Shown in pieces: positions 1 through 7,100 of a stretch of DNA of 64,000 bases. Numbering within the stretch: position 1 is the first letter of the stretch; each line of letters begins with the position of its first letter. The stretch is from positions 1 to 64,000 of the forward strand of contig JANOPQ010000185.1 in the NCBI GenBank assembly GCA_031421935.1, in the 5' to 3' direction. Under the pieces are notes generated by a model. That model saw nothing but the letters and a program-made list of their open reading frames with translations. It searched no databases and was not told the DNA's origin. The DNA comes from JAJTFW01 sp031421935. GTDB taxonomy: Bacteria; Bacteroidota; Bacteroidia; AKYH767-A; OLB10. The translations under genes and the position numbers were made by a program.

Positions 1-137
1 GGTCTAATCTTTCCGTCTTTTCTTCCTATGAAACCAGTAAGCTTTGCTATTTTGTTGATTAATTGTTTATCGCTTTTATTGAAAATTATATTTTCTTTGT
101 TGTGGGATTTATTTCCCTTGGAGTTGTTTGTTTTCAT
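1..137 (-). CDS. Partial hypothetical protein, cut by the left edge
   Basis: An open frame starts at an ATG on the minus strand at position 137 and runs without a stop for 45 codons to the window edge. The visible N-terminus is very polar and rich in Lys and Asn, followed by a short segment ending in TGFIGRKDGKIR. I do not recognise the family. A purine-rich stretch (AAAAAAAGGAG) lies about 25 bases upstream of the ATG. Codon use is A-rich like the real genes nearby, but 45 codons in AT-rich DNA is weak evidence. The rest of the gene must lie outside the window. Confidence 0.35.
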   Translation of the reverse strand, partial: MKTNNSKGNKSHNKENIIFNKSDKQLINKIAKLTGFIGRKDGKIR

Positions 138-230
138 TATTAGAAGTATTGAAATACAAACAGCTCCTTTTTTTCTCTTCGTTTAGTTGATTGCCAGCAC
201 TTTTTCTCTACATTTTATTGTTAATTACTC

Positions 231-274
231 AATTTAGTCTTGACGCCTATGCGATAGCTATCGGGATCAGAATT
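231..274. repeat. Imperfect 43-44 bp direct repeat, copy 1 (partner at 561-603)
   Basis: The block around TGACGCCTATGCGATAG at 231-274 reappears in diverged form at 561-603 (TGACGTATATGCGATAG), in the same orientation, flanking the hairpin cluster at 363-514. Copy 1 carries the palindromic core CGATAGCTATCG followed by GATCAGAATT, a word found after several other palindromes in this window. No coding potential is visible here. Confidence 0.5.
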
Positions 275-362
275 CAGAATTTTCCCCGTGTCTATTGCAT
301 TTGCTTCGAGCTAGTTTGCCGTTTTAAATCATTCGTAGAATTAATAGTTCATCCTAATTTAG

Positions 363-514
363 GTTAACCTCGCCATTTATGGCGAGGTTAACGATATCCT
401 TCCCTTACCTAGATCCCGCCTTCCATAAAATTGGATGAAATCCAATTTTATGGAAGGCGGGATTATCAAGGAGGTGTATTCCTATAACCTCGCCATAAAT
501 GGCGAGGTTATAGG
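363..514. repeat. Cluster of three perfect hairpins
   Basis: There are three perfect inverted repeats in 152 bases. Hairpin A (363-392) has 14-bp arms starting GTTAACCTCGCC and a TT loop. Hairpin B (413-463) has 24-bp arms starting ATCCCGCCTTCC and a GAA loop. Hairpin A' (481-514) has 16-bp arms starting CCTATAACCTCGCC and an AA loop. A and A' share the core AACCTCGCCAT and, because their loops are TT and AA, are reverse complements of one another, so B sits between two inverted copies. None of the arms ends in a T-run, so these are not ordinary terminators. The rest of the 138-703 gap shows only dispersed repeats and no gene. Confidence 0.85.
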
Positions 515-670
515 TGCGTTTTTGGATATCCAACTAACTACGATTTGTTGCTCAACCAATAAATTAGCTTGACGTATATGCGATAGCCAGCGAGAACAAA
601 ATTGGAAAGTATTAATTCAGGAGAGTAAGCAACGTTCTATAAATAATTTCAACTAATTCTTAATTCTGAT

Positions 671-686
671 CCCGATAGCTATCGGG
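671..686. repeat. Palindrome CCCGATAGCTATCGGG just past the purF stop
   Basis: A perfect 16-bp palindrome is flanked on the left by AATTCTGATC and on the right by CATTCTGAATT. The same palindrome and the same flanking word occur after the DUF5777 gene at 4482-4499, and in partial form at 250-274. It lies in the 3' untranslated region of purF, 18 bases past the stop codon. It could form a small stem in the mRNA or be a remnant of a dispersed repeat family. Confidence 0.7.
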
Positions 687-703
687 ACTACATTCTGAAT
701 TAC

Positions 704-2602
704 CTAATACGCTCTTTCATTCAACCCCGAAACATAATTCACAAACGCTTTACACGAAACTCTGTTTCCTCCTGGAGTAGGATAGTCACCGCTGAAATAC
801 CAGTCTCCTTGATGGTCGGGACATGCTTTGTGCAAATTAGAAATGGTTTGGAAAATAACTTCTACTTCTGCGCTGATTCCTTCAGGTGTTACCAATTGAG
901 CAACCCGCGCTGAGATTTCTTCATCGGTAAATGGTGCATAAATTTTCTTCACCACATTCTGCGCATCATTTCCTTTGTTAAGTTCTAGTTTGCATTCTTC
1001 AAAAACCTGATCAATCAAGTGTTCCATGTTGCGTTCTTCAATCAAACTGATCACAGCTTTGAAAGCAATGAGGTCGCCAATCTTCGCCATGTCGATACCG
1101 TAACAATCGGGATAACGAATCTGTGGTGCCGAAGAAACAATAACTATTTTCTTTGGACTCAATCGATCCAACATACGAATGATGCTGTTGCGTAATGTAG
1201 TTCCTCTTACGATAGAATCATCAATCACCACCAAATTATCGACGCCTTGCTGCACTGTTCCGTAAGTGATATCGTAAATATGCGCCACCATATCCGTTCG
1301 ATCACTATCATTGGTGATGAATGTACGAAGCTTCGCATCTTTAATTGCAATTTTTTCTGCGCGTGGTTTATAAGAAAGAATTTCATCCAACTTCGCCTCG
1401 TCGATGTTATTACCCATCGCGAGAATTTTGGTCTTCTTCACCTCTTTCAAATAATCTTCCATCCCTTTTAACATTCCATAAAACGCCACTTCAGCGGTAT
1501 TCGGAATGTAAGAGAAAACAGTATTTCTTAAATCTTTGTCGACCGCTTTTAAAATCGTTGGACATAAAAGTCGTCCTAACATTTGTCGCTCACGATAAAT
1601 ATCTTTATCACTTCCTCTAGAAAAATAGATACGTTCGAAAGAACAAGATTTTCGCTCGAGTGGTTCACGAATTATTTCTTCGTATACCTTTCCATTCTTC
1701 TTAATAATTAAAGCACAACCAGGTGTGATTTCTTTTACACTTTCAAAGGGAACATTAAACGCAGTTTGAATTTGTGGACGTTCCGATGTAACCACTACCA
1801 CTTCATCATCGGCGTAATACCAAGCCGGACGAATTCCGGAAGGATCTCTCAGCACAAATGCATCACCATGCCCCAGTAAACCGGCCATAATATATCCACC
1901 ATCCCATAACTTGGAAGAGCGACGAAGAATATTTCCGATGTCAAGTTTTTCAGCTATAATCGGACTCATATCTTTTTTCGAAAAACCGTCTTGCTTGTAG
2001 CGATAGTACAACAAATCATTTTCCTCATCGAGCCAGTGTCCGATGTTTTCCATCACTGTCACGGTATCGGCTTTCTCACGAGGATGTTGACCGATGCTCA
2101 CTAAATCATTGAAAAGTTCTTCAACATTTGTTAAATTAAAATTTCCAGCGACCACTAAATTTCGAGTCATCCAATTATTCTGACGAAGAAACGGATGACA
2201 TGTTTCAAAATTATTTGCACCAAAAGTACCATAGCGTAAATGCCCTAATAAAAGTTCGCCCATAAACTCAGCGTTCTTTTTTAAAAAATTTACATCATTT
2301 AATTTTTCAGGATTATTCTTTTGAATTTCACGAATGGGATCATTGATAACTGAAAAAATATCCGCAATTGCATTTTTTTCAATAGAACGATAACGGCTGA
2401 TATATTTCTCCCCTGGTTGCATATCCAGTTTGATACAAGCTACACCAGCACCGTCTTGGCCACGGTTGTGTTGCTTTTCCATCAGCAATGAAAGTTTGTT
2501 CAGGCCGTATAATGCCGTCCCGTACTTTTCCAGATAAAAGTCAAGTGGTTTTAATAATCGAACGAGGGCAATTCCGCACTCGTGATGAAGAGCATCGCTC
2601 AT
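704..2602 (-). CDS. purF: Amidophosphoribosyltransferase (PurF type, long form)
   Basis: This enzyme makes 5-phosphoribosylamine from PRPP and glutamine, the first committed step of purine synthesis, in the cytoplasm. The N-terminal half is an Ntn-hydrolase glutaminase: ECGIAL puts the nucleophile at Cys9, after an eight-residue propeptide that is presumably removed, and QHNRGQDGAG matches the class II glutaminase core. The C-terminal half is a phosphoribosyltransferase with the PRPP loop VVIDDSIVRGTT near residues 457-468. At 632 residues it is about 125 longer than E. coli PurF; from memory, Bacteroidota carry such a long version, sometimes next to a classical short one, so a paralogous role cannot be excluded. 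The ATG at 2602 follows a TAATTTTG box by 17 bases. It is transcribed alone. Confidence 0.87.
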   Translation of the reverse strand: MSDALHHECGIALVRLLKPLDFYLEKYGTALYGLNKLSLLMEKQHNRGQDGAGVACIKLDMQPGEKYISRYRSIEKNAIADIFSVINDPIREIQKNNPEKLNDVNFLKKNAEFMGELLLGHLRYGTFGANNFETCHPFLRQNNWMTRNLVVAGNFNLTNVEELFNDLVSIGQHPREKADTVTVMENIGHWLDEENDLLYYRYKQDGFSKKDMSPIIAEKLDIGNILRRSSKLWDGGYIMAGLLGHGDAFVLRDPSGIRPAWYYADDEVVVVTSERPQIQTAFNVPFESVKEITPGCALIIKKNGKVYEEIIREPLERKSCSFERIYFSRGSDKDIYRERQMLGRLLCPTILKAVDKDLRNTVFSYIPNTAEVAFYGMLKGMEDYLKEVKKTKILAMGNNIDEAKLDEILSYKPRAEKIAIKDAKLRTFITNDSDRTDMVAHIYDITYGTVQQGVDNLVVIDDSIVRGTTLRNSIIRMLDRLSPKKIVIVSSAPQIRYPDCYGIDMAKIGDLIAFKAVISLIEERNMEHLIDQVFEECKLELNKGNDAQNVVKKIYAPFTDEEISARVAQLVTPEGISAEVEVIFQTISNLHKACPDHQGDWYFSGDYPTPGGNRVSCKAFVNYVSGLNERAY

Positions 2603-2619
2603 GTTTCGTTTCTAAGTCG

Positions 2620-2627
2620 CAAAATTA
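2620..2627 (-). promoter_or_regulatory. -7 promoter box TAATTTTG for purF
   Basis: The minus strand reads TAATTTTGC, an exact match to the Bacteroidota -7 consensus TAnnTTTG, 17 bases upstream of the purF ATG. I see no clear TTTG at the usual -33 distance. Confidence 0.5.
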
Positions 2628-2757
2628 CGGAATCTATTGCTATTTTACTCTAATTTCTTTCAACTGATTTTTATCTAATTCCTTTTATTACCAATTAATT
2701 GTTAATGAATTAGGCAAGTTAGTGACTTTTACAGGAAAATATTCGACTGAATACCTA

Positions 2758-2765
2758 TAAATTTG
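2758..2765 (+). promoter_or_regulatory. -7 promoter box TAAATTTG for the cytochrome-like operon
   Basis: TAAATTTGC matches TAnnTTTG and ends 16 bases before the ATG at 2782. It would drive the three-gene plus-strand unit 2782-4476. No convincing -33 TTTG is visible. Confidence 0.5.
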
Positions 2766-2781
2766 CGAGATTACTTAAAAT

Positions 2782-3153
2782 ATGAGAAGCCATCCCCGAA
2801 TTATATTTTTTCTTTTCGTACTCATCACTATTGGCTCTTGTACTACCGAACCTAAATTGGATAATGTTCCAGTAATTTCTTTTAGCACGCAAGTACAGCC
2901 CATCATTTCCTCGCATTGTAATTTTAGTGGTTGTCATGGAGCCAATCCTCAAGGACCAGGTTCATTCCAAACTTATGATCAAGTGATGGGTTCCATCAAA
3001 GCAGGAAATGCTCATGGAAGCAAGTTGTATCAATCGATAACGCGTAGAGGTTATGTGGAGCAACGTATGCCGCCAAATGGTTATCAGGAAGTGAGTTCTG
3101 AAAACGCGAAATTAATTTATTGGTGGATTGAGCAAGGAGCAAAAAACAACTAA
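2782..3153 (+). CDS. Cytochrome-c-like lipoprotein
   Basis: A 123-residue lipoprotein: a hydrophobic signal ends in the lipobox TIGSC at about residue 20, so it should be anchored in the cell envelope. The mature part has the pattern PIISSHCNFSGCHG, a cytochrome-c-like site but with four residues between the cysteines (Cx4CH rather than CxxCH), and a distal MPP motif that could supply an axial Met. Homologous layout (ISF..QV.PII...C...CHG....MPP) is shared with the next gene, so the two are tandem paralogues. The role is probably electron transfer or haem binding in the periplasm, but covalent haem attachment is uncertain because of the spacing. Confidence 0.75.
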   Translation: MRSHPRIIFFLFVLITIGSCTTEPKLDNVPVISFSTQVQPIISSHCNFSGCHGANPQGPGSFQTYDQVMGSIKAGNAHGSKLYQSITRRGYVEQRMPPNGYQEVSSENAKLIYWWIEQGAKNN

Positions 3154-3160
3154 GTACATT

Positions 3161-3580
3161 ATGAAAAAATTGAATAGAAATAAATCAACATTTTTAATTC
3201 TTACGATCATTAGTGGGTTCATGTTTTTTATGTCGTCATGTTATTATGATAGCGTAGAAGAATTGGATCCTAACTTCGGACAAATTGGAAATTGCGATAC
3301 GGTTGGAGTTATCTCTTTTTCTCAACGAGTAAATCCAATCATTACTACCTTTTGTGGTAGCACAGGTGGACAAGCCGCCTCTTGTCATGGAAACAGTGGC
3401 GCAAGTGGTATTCCTTTGGTTACACATTTGGATATTTCGATAGCAGCAAGTAGTAATTTGATGAATGCTATACGTCACACTGGTGGTGCTTCTCCCATGC
3501 CCAAAGGTGGAGGCAAATTGGATAATTGTAGAATTGCTACTATTCAAAAATGGATCGACGAAGGAAAATTGAATAATTAA
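3161..3580 (+). CDS. Second cytochrome-c-like lipoprotein
   Basis: The product has 139 residues, starting at the ATG at 3161, eight bases after the previous stop; an upstream frame start at 3128 inside the previous gene would put extra residues in front of a normal lipoprotein signal and was not used. The signal ends in FMSSC. The mature part repeats the pattern of its neighbour (VISFSQRVNPIITTFC ... SCHG ... SPMPKGG), but nine residues separate the first Cys from the CH, so a classical CxxCH is absent. It also has a C-terminal KWIDEG segment like the WWIEQG of the first protein. It is co-transcribed with the cytochrome-like gene upstream and the DUF5777 barrel downstream. Confidence 0.72.
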   Translation: MKKLNRNKSTFLILTIISGFMFFMSSCYYDSVEELDPNFGQIGNCDTVGVISFSQRVNPIITTFCGSTGGQAASCHGNSGASGIPLVTHLDISIAASSNLMNAIRHTGGASPMPKGGGKLDNCRIATIQKWIDEGKLNN

Positions 3581-3585
3581 TCGCT

Positions 3586-4476
3586 ATGAAAAAATCTTCT
3601 TATATTATTCTGTTATTCTTAAATTGTTTTTTCTTCTCGGCATTTGCACAAGAAGACTTAGACAGCATTTTAAATAGTGCCGAGGAAAAACAGAAAATAA
3701 TCACACTCGCCACATTTAAAACAACGCGCGTTATTAATTTCCATACGATTGAAACCGTCGGAAAGCGTACGCTGGATTTCAGAATTGCTCATCGTTTCGG
3801 ACTTGTCAATTCTGGTGTAGATGATTTTTGGGGACTCGATGGTGGTGCAAGTATTCGTTTGGGATTAGAGTATAGTTACGACGGTCGTTTTATGTTTGGT
3901 ATTGGAAGAACAGGTTATCAGAAGCTGTTAGATGGGTTTTTAAAGTATCGATTGTTACGTCAAACAGAAGGAGATGAAATGCCGTTGAGTGTTACACTCT
4001 TTAGCGGAATGTATGCTACGATGGCGAAGGATCCACTCAAAAAAGTAACTGGCTTCGATCGTTATGAGAACTTTTATAGTCGACTATCTTACAATTACCA
4101 GGTAATAATTGGTCGCAAGTTTGGAACAAATTTCTCAGCTCAAATCGCACCTTGGTTTGTACATATAAATCAAGTGGATTTGTTGAAAGATGCAAATGAT
4201 ATTTATGGATTATCAGGAGCTCTTCGTTACAAATTCACAAAGCATATGGCGATTACTGTAGAATATGCGCATCGCATGAATGATTATACCGATCGTGATT
4301 TTTATGATTCGTTCGGAATAGGTTGGGAAATCGAAACCGGCGGACACGTATTTCAAATGCATGTTACCAATTCATTTGGTCTGAGCGAAAATCAATTCTT
4401 ACCCTACACCGATACCAAGTGGGGAGATGGCGGAATCCGAATTGGATTTAATATTTCGAGAGTGTTCACGCTTTAA
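3586..4476 (+). CDS. DUF5777-type outer-membrane beta-barrel protein
   Basis: A 296-residue protein with a clear Sec signal ending in SAFAQ. After a short helical segment the sequence alternates polar and aromatic/hydrophobic residues in strands with many Gly and Tyr, ending in INISRVFTL with aromatic and hydrophobic residues near the C-terminus, as in outer-membrane barrels. The conserved start KTTRVINFHTIETV and the FRIAHRFG segment match the DUF5777 family as I remember it, which often sits beside cytochrome-like lipoproteins in Bacteroidota. It begins five bases after the previous stop, so the three genes form one operon. Function unknown; a porin or receptor for a redox partner is a guess. 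Confidence 0.75.
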   Translation: MKKSSYIILLFLNCFFFSAFAQEDLDSILNSAEEKQKIITLATFKTTRVINFHTIETVGKRTLDFRIAHRFGLVNSGVDDFWGLDGGASIRLGLEYSYDGRFMFGIGRTGYQKLLDGFLKYRLLRQTEGDEMPLSVTLFSGMYATMAKDPLKKVTGFDRYENFYSRLSYNYQVIIGRKFGTNFSAQIAPWFVHINQVDLLKDANDIYGLSGALRYKFTKHMAITVEYAHRMNDYTDRDFYDSFGIGWEIETGGHVFQMHVTNSFGLSENQFLPYTDTKWGDGGIRIGFNISRVFTL

Positions 4477-4481
4477 TTCAG

Positions 4482-4536
4482 TCCCGATAGCTATCGGGAT
4501 CAGAATTATGTCGCGAAGCTTCGCGATCAGAATTGT
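4482..4536. repeat. Two different palindromes with the same flank
   Basis: Immediately after the DUF5777 stop there is TCCCGATAGCTATCGGGA (4482-4499) followed by TCAGAATT, then TCGCGAAGCTTCGCGA (4511-4526), again followed by TCAGAATT. The two palindromes differ in sequence but share the flank GATCAGAATT. The rest of the 4477-4678 gap carries other short-word repeats (CCTCTAGTGGCTTTAGTG near 4607 and AACATCYAACATCC at 4646-4670) and no gene. Confidence 0.75.
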
Positions 4537-4678
4537 TTTTTTTAATGCAATAGAAAAAATAAGTACACTATGAGTGCACCTAAGCATAGCTTAGTGTTCT
4601 TTTGTGTCCTCTAGTGGCTTTAGTGTTGAAATTGGAAATCGAAAAATCCAACATCTAACATCCAACATCCAGCAGCAA

Positions 4679-5035
4679 TTAATAATCTTTCACTAAAATT
4701 TCAGTGGGGATGCCCAACACTTCGTTAAGCTTTCGAATCATTTCAAGTGTTAGTTTTCTTTTTCGATTAAGAATTTCACTCACTCTACTCTTTAGGCCCA
4801 TCACCTCTGCTAGATCTTTTTGTTTGTAACCAAGTTGCTCCATTCTAAATTTGATAGCTTCGATTGGATCAGGTAAGTCAATTGGAAATTTGTCTTTTTC
4901 ATAATTGTCAATTAAAAGTGAAAGTAATTCTAACTCATCTCCTAATTTCGAATTTCTTTTTGCATCAAATATTACCTCTAAACGACCTAACGCTTTTTGG
5001 TAATCTTTTTCAGTTTTTATTACTTTCCAATCCAT
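4679..5035 (-). CDS. higA: HigA-family antitoxin
   Basis: A 118-residue protein. The C-terminal half (about 74-113) is a helix-turn-helix of the Xre/HigA type: YKQKDLAEVMGLKSRVSEIL followed by a third-helix region and LNEVLGIP. The N-terminal half is the acidic/helical part typical of the HigA antitoxins that follow a HigB toxin. It should neutralise HigB and, with it, repress the operon by binding the inverted repeat at 5348-5372. It follows the toxin by four bases, the usual toxin-first HigBA order. Confidence 0.88.
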   Translation of the reverse strand: MDWKVIKTEKDYQKALGRLEVIFDAKRNSKLGDELELLSLLIDNYEKDKFPIDLPDPIEAIKFRMEQLGYKQKDLAEVMGLKSRVSEILNRKRKLTLEMIRKLNEVLGIPTEILVKDY

Positions 5036-5039
5036 AATA

Positions 5040-5333
5040 TTAAATTTTTGACGCGTCTATTTTATCGTATTGAGCATGATTTCCTACAAACCGAATCCAC
5101 AAAATACCATAGTGATAATTAATTCTGACTATTATTCTGTATTTGTTTCCTTTAATATTGAATACAACTCTATTGTCTTCTAAGAAACTTGCAGATGGAT
5201 AATCTTGCTTAATTTCTCTTGGGCTTTGCCATTGAGCTTCTTCACATTCTTTATACCATGTTTTAAGTTGCTCTTCACAATCCTTGTGTTTGGTCCAGAA
5301 AATTTTTAACGTTCTCTTCGCAATCACTCTCAT
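5040..5333 (-). CDS. higB: HigB-family mRNA interferase toxin
   Basis: A 97-residue protein matching the HigB_toxin family: MRVIAKRTLKIFWTKHKDCE at the start, the central EIKQDYPSASFLEDNRVVFNI, and the C-terminal RIIVRINYHYGILWIRFVG with a conserved HAQYDKIDA tail. Members cut mRNA in association with the ribosome. The start is fixed by the family N-terminus. Only four bases separate the ATG from a TATCTTTG promoter box, so the message may be leaderless. It is the first gene of the two-gene operon. Confidence 0.9.
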   Translation of the reverse strand: MRVIAKRTLKIFWTKHKDCEEQLKTWYKECEEAQWQSPREIKQDYPSASFLEDNRVVFNIKGNKYRIIVRINYHYGILWIRFVGNHAQYDKIDASKI

Positions 5334-5337
5334 AATA

Positions 5338-5372
5338 CAAAGATATGAAAAGTTCCCAAAGTTGGAACTTTT
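5338..5372 (-). promoter_or_regulatory. HigBA promoter and palindromic operator
   Basis: On the minus strand TATCTTTG (5338-5345) is an exact -7 box four bases before the toxin ATG. Directly upstream lies a perfect 9-bp inverted repeat, AAAAGTTCC (5348-5356) and GGAACTTTT (5364-5372), with a 7-base spacer. Its position between the -7 box and the -33 region fits an autoregulatory HigA operator: a bound dimer would block polymerase. Confidence 0.7.
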
Positions 5373-5462
5373 TGATTAAAATTAATTTTTGCCATTCCAA
5401 AGTACTTTTATGAAAAGGGTTTATATTATCTGCTAACTATATAATTTTGAAGGTTGTAAGAC

Positions 5463-6470
5463 TTATACAAACAACCCCTTCTCCAAACTCAACCACTCCA
5501 AAGCAGATCCGCTCAAAAGTCTCTCTTTGATTTTATCATCGTACGGCATAGAATCGATTAACTTGCCAGGCTGTAATTCTCCTAGCGGAAAGGGATAGTC
5601 CGTACCAAGTGCAAGCTGATTGGGTCCCATCAAATTCATGAGGAAGTCGAGCATCAAGGGATCGTGTACTAACGTATCCAAATAAAATTTATCTAAATAT
5701 TCTCTTGGGTTGACGTTATTGTCGACAGCGACTAAGTCGGGACGTACATGATAGCCATGCTCGATACGACCGATAGAAGATGGGAAAGATCCTCCACCAT
5801 GTGCAAATGCAACTTTTAGTTTAGGAAGTCTTTCAAAGATTCCACCGAAGATCATGGAGCAAATCGCAAGTGATGTTTCGGCAGGCATTCCGACGAGCCA
5901 AGGAAGCCAATACTTACTCATCTTCTCCTTCGCCATCATATCCCATGGATGAACAAAAATCGCAGCACCTAATTCTTGAGCGGCTTCAAACACGGGAAAT
6001 AATTCCGATGCATTTAAATTCCAATCGTTCACATGAGAACCAATTTGTACACCGCGTAATCCAATTTTCATACAGCGTTCTAATTCTTTTATAGCGAGGT
6101 CAGGTGCTTGCAATGGAATTGTTCCTAATCCGATAAATCTTTTCGGATAGGCGTGAACAATAGTAGCAATATGATCATTCAAAAACATACTTACTTCTAG
6201 TGCATCTTGCGGCTTTGCCCAATATGAAAACATCACAGGAATGGTACTCAACACTTGAACGTTGATGTGGTGATGGTCACATTCTTTAATCCGCGTGTTG
6301 GGATCCCAACAGTTGTCTTCGATCTCACGGAAAAAACGATCGTCGATCATCATCTTCGCACAACATGGTTTGTGATGATCTAAAGAAATAAAACCACCAT
6401 ACCCAAATTTTTCTTTGAACTTAGGAAGATTTTCTGGAATGATATGAGTGTGAATATCTATTTTAAGCAT
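5463..6470 (-). CDS. 2-amino-3-carboxymuconate-6-semialdehyde decarboxylase (ACMSD)
   Basis: A 335-residue amidohydrolase-superfamily decarboxylase that turns 2-amino-3-carboxymuconate semialdehyde into 2-aminomuconate semialdehyde in tryptophan/kynurenine catabolism. The metal site is complete: HTH at residues 7-9, His in FVHPWD near 173, His in AFAHGGGSFP near 223 and Asp in LGTDYPFP near 289. The length equals that of known ACMSDs (about 335) and the sequence MLDFLMNLMGPNQLALGTDY is characteristic. The next enzyme (aminomuconate semialdehyde dehydrogenase) and the previous one (3-hydroxyanthranilate dioxygenase) are in this window but 10 and 16 kb away. The gene appears monocistronic. Confidence 0.9.
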   Translation of the reverse strand: MLKIDIHTHIIPENLPKFKEKFGYGGFISLDHHKPCCAKMMIDDRFFREIEDNCWDPNTRIKECDHHHINVQVLSTIPVMFSYWAKPQDALEVSMFLNDHIATIVHAYPKRFIGLGTIPLQAPDLAIKELERCMKIGLRGVQIGSHVNDWNLNASELFPVFEAAQELGAAIFVHPWDMMAKEKMSKYWLPWLVGMPAETSLAICSMIFGGIFERLPKLKVAFAHGGGSFPSSIGRIEHGYHVRPDLVAVDNNVNPREYLDKFYLDTLVHDPLMLDFLMNLMGPNQLALGTDYPFPLGELQPGKLIDSMPYDDKIKERLLSGSALEWLSLEKGLFV

Positions 6471-6564
6471 TATGTGGAGGGTAGAGTTTTAATTTTGAAC
6501 GCGGATGACTCGGATTTTGCGGATTAGGACGGATTGATTCTGGTTAATATAATTCACTTTCGTT

Positions 6565-6969
6565 TTAGGTACTTGAGTCGAACTGAGATTTATTCAACAC
6601 CCTACTCACAATTTTTCTTTTGAATTGTGGTGATTTCCCAAAGTTAAGTAATAAGCCAATTTGAAGGTCCGTAGCTCTCAAATAATTGATTAATTGAAAT
6701 TCATGTTGTTCACATAAACCTTCTGCAGCTTTTATTTCAATGATTAAGATATCATTGACTATTATGTCAGCAATGTAAAAGCCTACTTCAACATTATCAT
6801 AATAAACCTTTACTGCATATTGCGATAAGCAATGAATTCCTCTTCCTCTTAATTCAAGTAAAAGAGCATTTTCGTATACTTTCTCCAAAAATCCATATCC
6901 TAACGTATTATATACTTTGAAAAAAGCATTAATAATAGATCCAGTTAATTCTTCATGTTCTAAACTCAT
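6565..6969 (-). CDS. GxxExxY protein (PD-(D/E)XK-like fold)
   Basis: A 134-residue protein of the GxxExxY family, with the defining motif GFLEKVYENAL near residues 26-36 and a PD-(D/E)XK-like core, ADIIVND.LIIEIKAAEGL, near residues 69-86. The C-terminus RKIVSRVLN is also typical. Its biological role is not established; the fold suggests nucleic-acid binding or nuclease ancestry. Genes of this family are often found in dispersed repeat-rich intergenic settings in Bacteroidota, and here copies of the CCGTGTCATCCGCGTTC repeat lie on both sides. The nearest -7 box (TACCTTTG at 7039-7046) lies inside the hairpin upstream. Confidence 0.88.
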   Translation of the reverse strand: MSLEHEELTGSIINAFFKVYNTLGYGFLEKVYENALLLELRGRGIHCLSQYAVKVYYDNVEVGFYIADIIVNDILIIEIKAAEGLCEQHEFQLINYLRATDLQIGLLLNFGKSPQFKRKIVSRVLNKSQFDSST

Positions 6970-7018
6970 CTTGTTTTATCGTTTTTATCCGTGTCATCCG
7001 CGTTCTAAATTATCGCAG

Positions 7019-7064
7019 AAAAAATCCGTGTTCCATCACAAAGGTATGATGAGAACACGGATTT
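7019..7064 (-). terminator. Hairpin with T-run after the ALDH7 gene
   Basis: A perfect 12-bp inverted repeat, AAATCCGTGTTC (7022-7033) and GAACACGGATTT (7053-7064), with an inner CATCA/TGATG stem. On the minus strand it is followed by six T's (7019-7024), so it fits an intrinsic terminator for the ALDH7 gene ending at 7101. The loop contains TACCTTTG on the minus strand (7039-7046), an exact -7 box, so it may also carry the promoter for the GxxExxY gene. Confidence 0.6.
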
Positions 7065-7100
7065 ACTCGGTTATAAACGAATACAAGCGGTTACAAACTT

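Noticed and set aside
1345..1620. Plus-strand open frames inside the purF gene
   Set aside because: They lie entirely antisense to purF, have no family resemblance and follow the codon pattern of the opposite strand.
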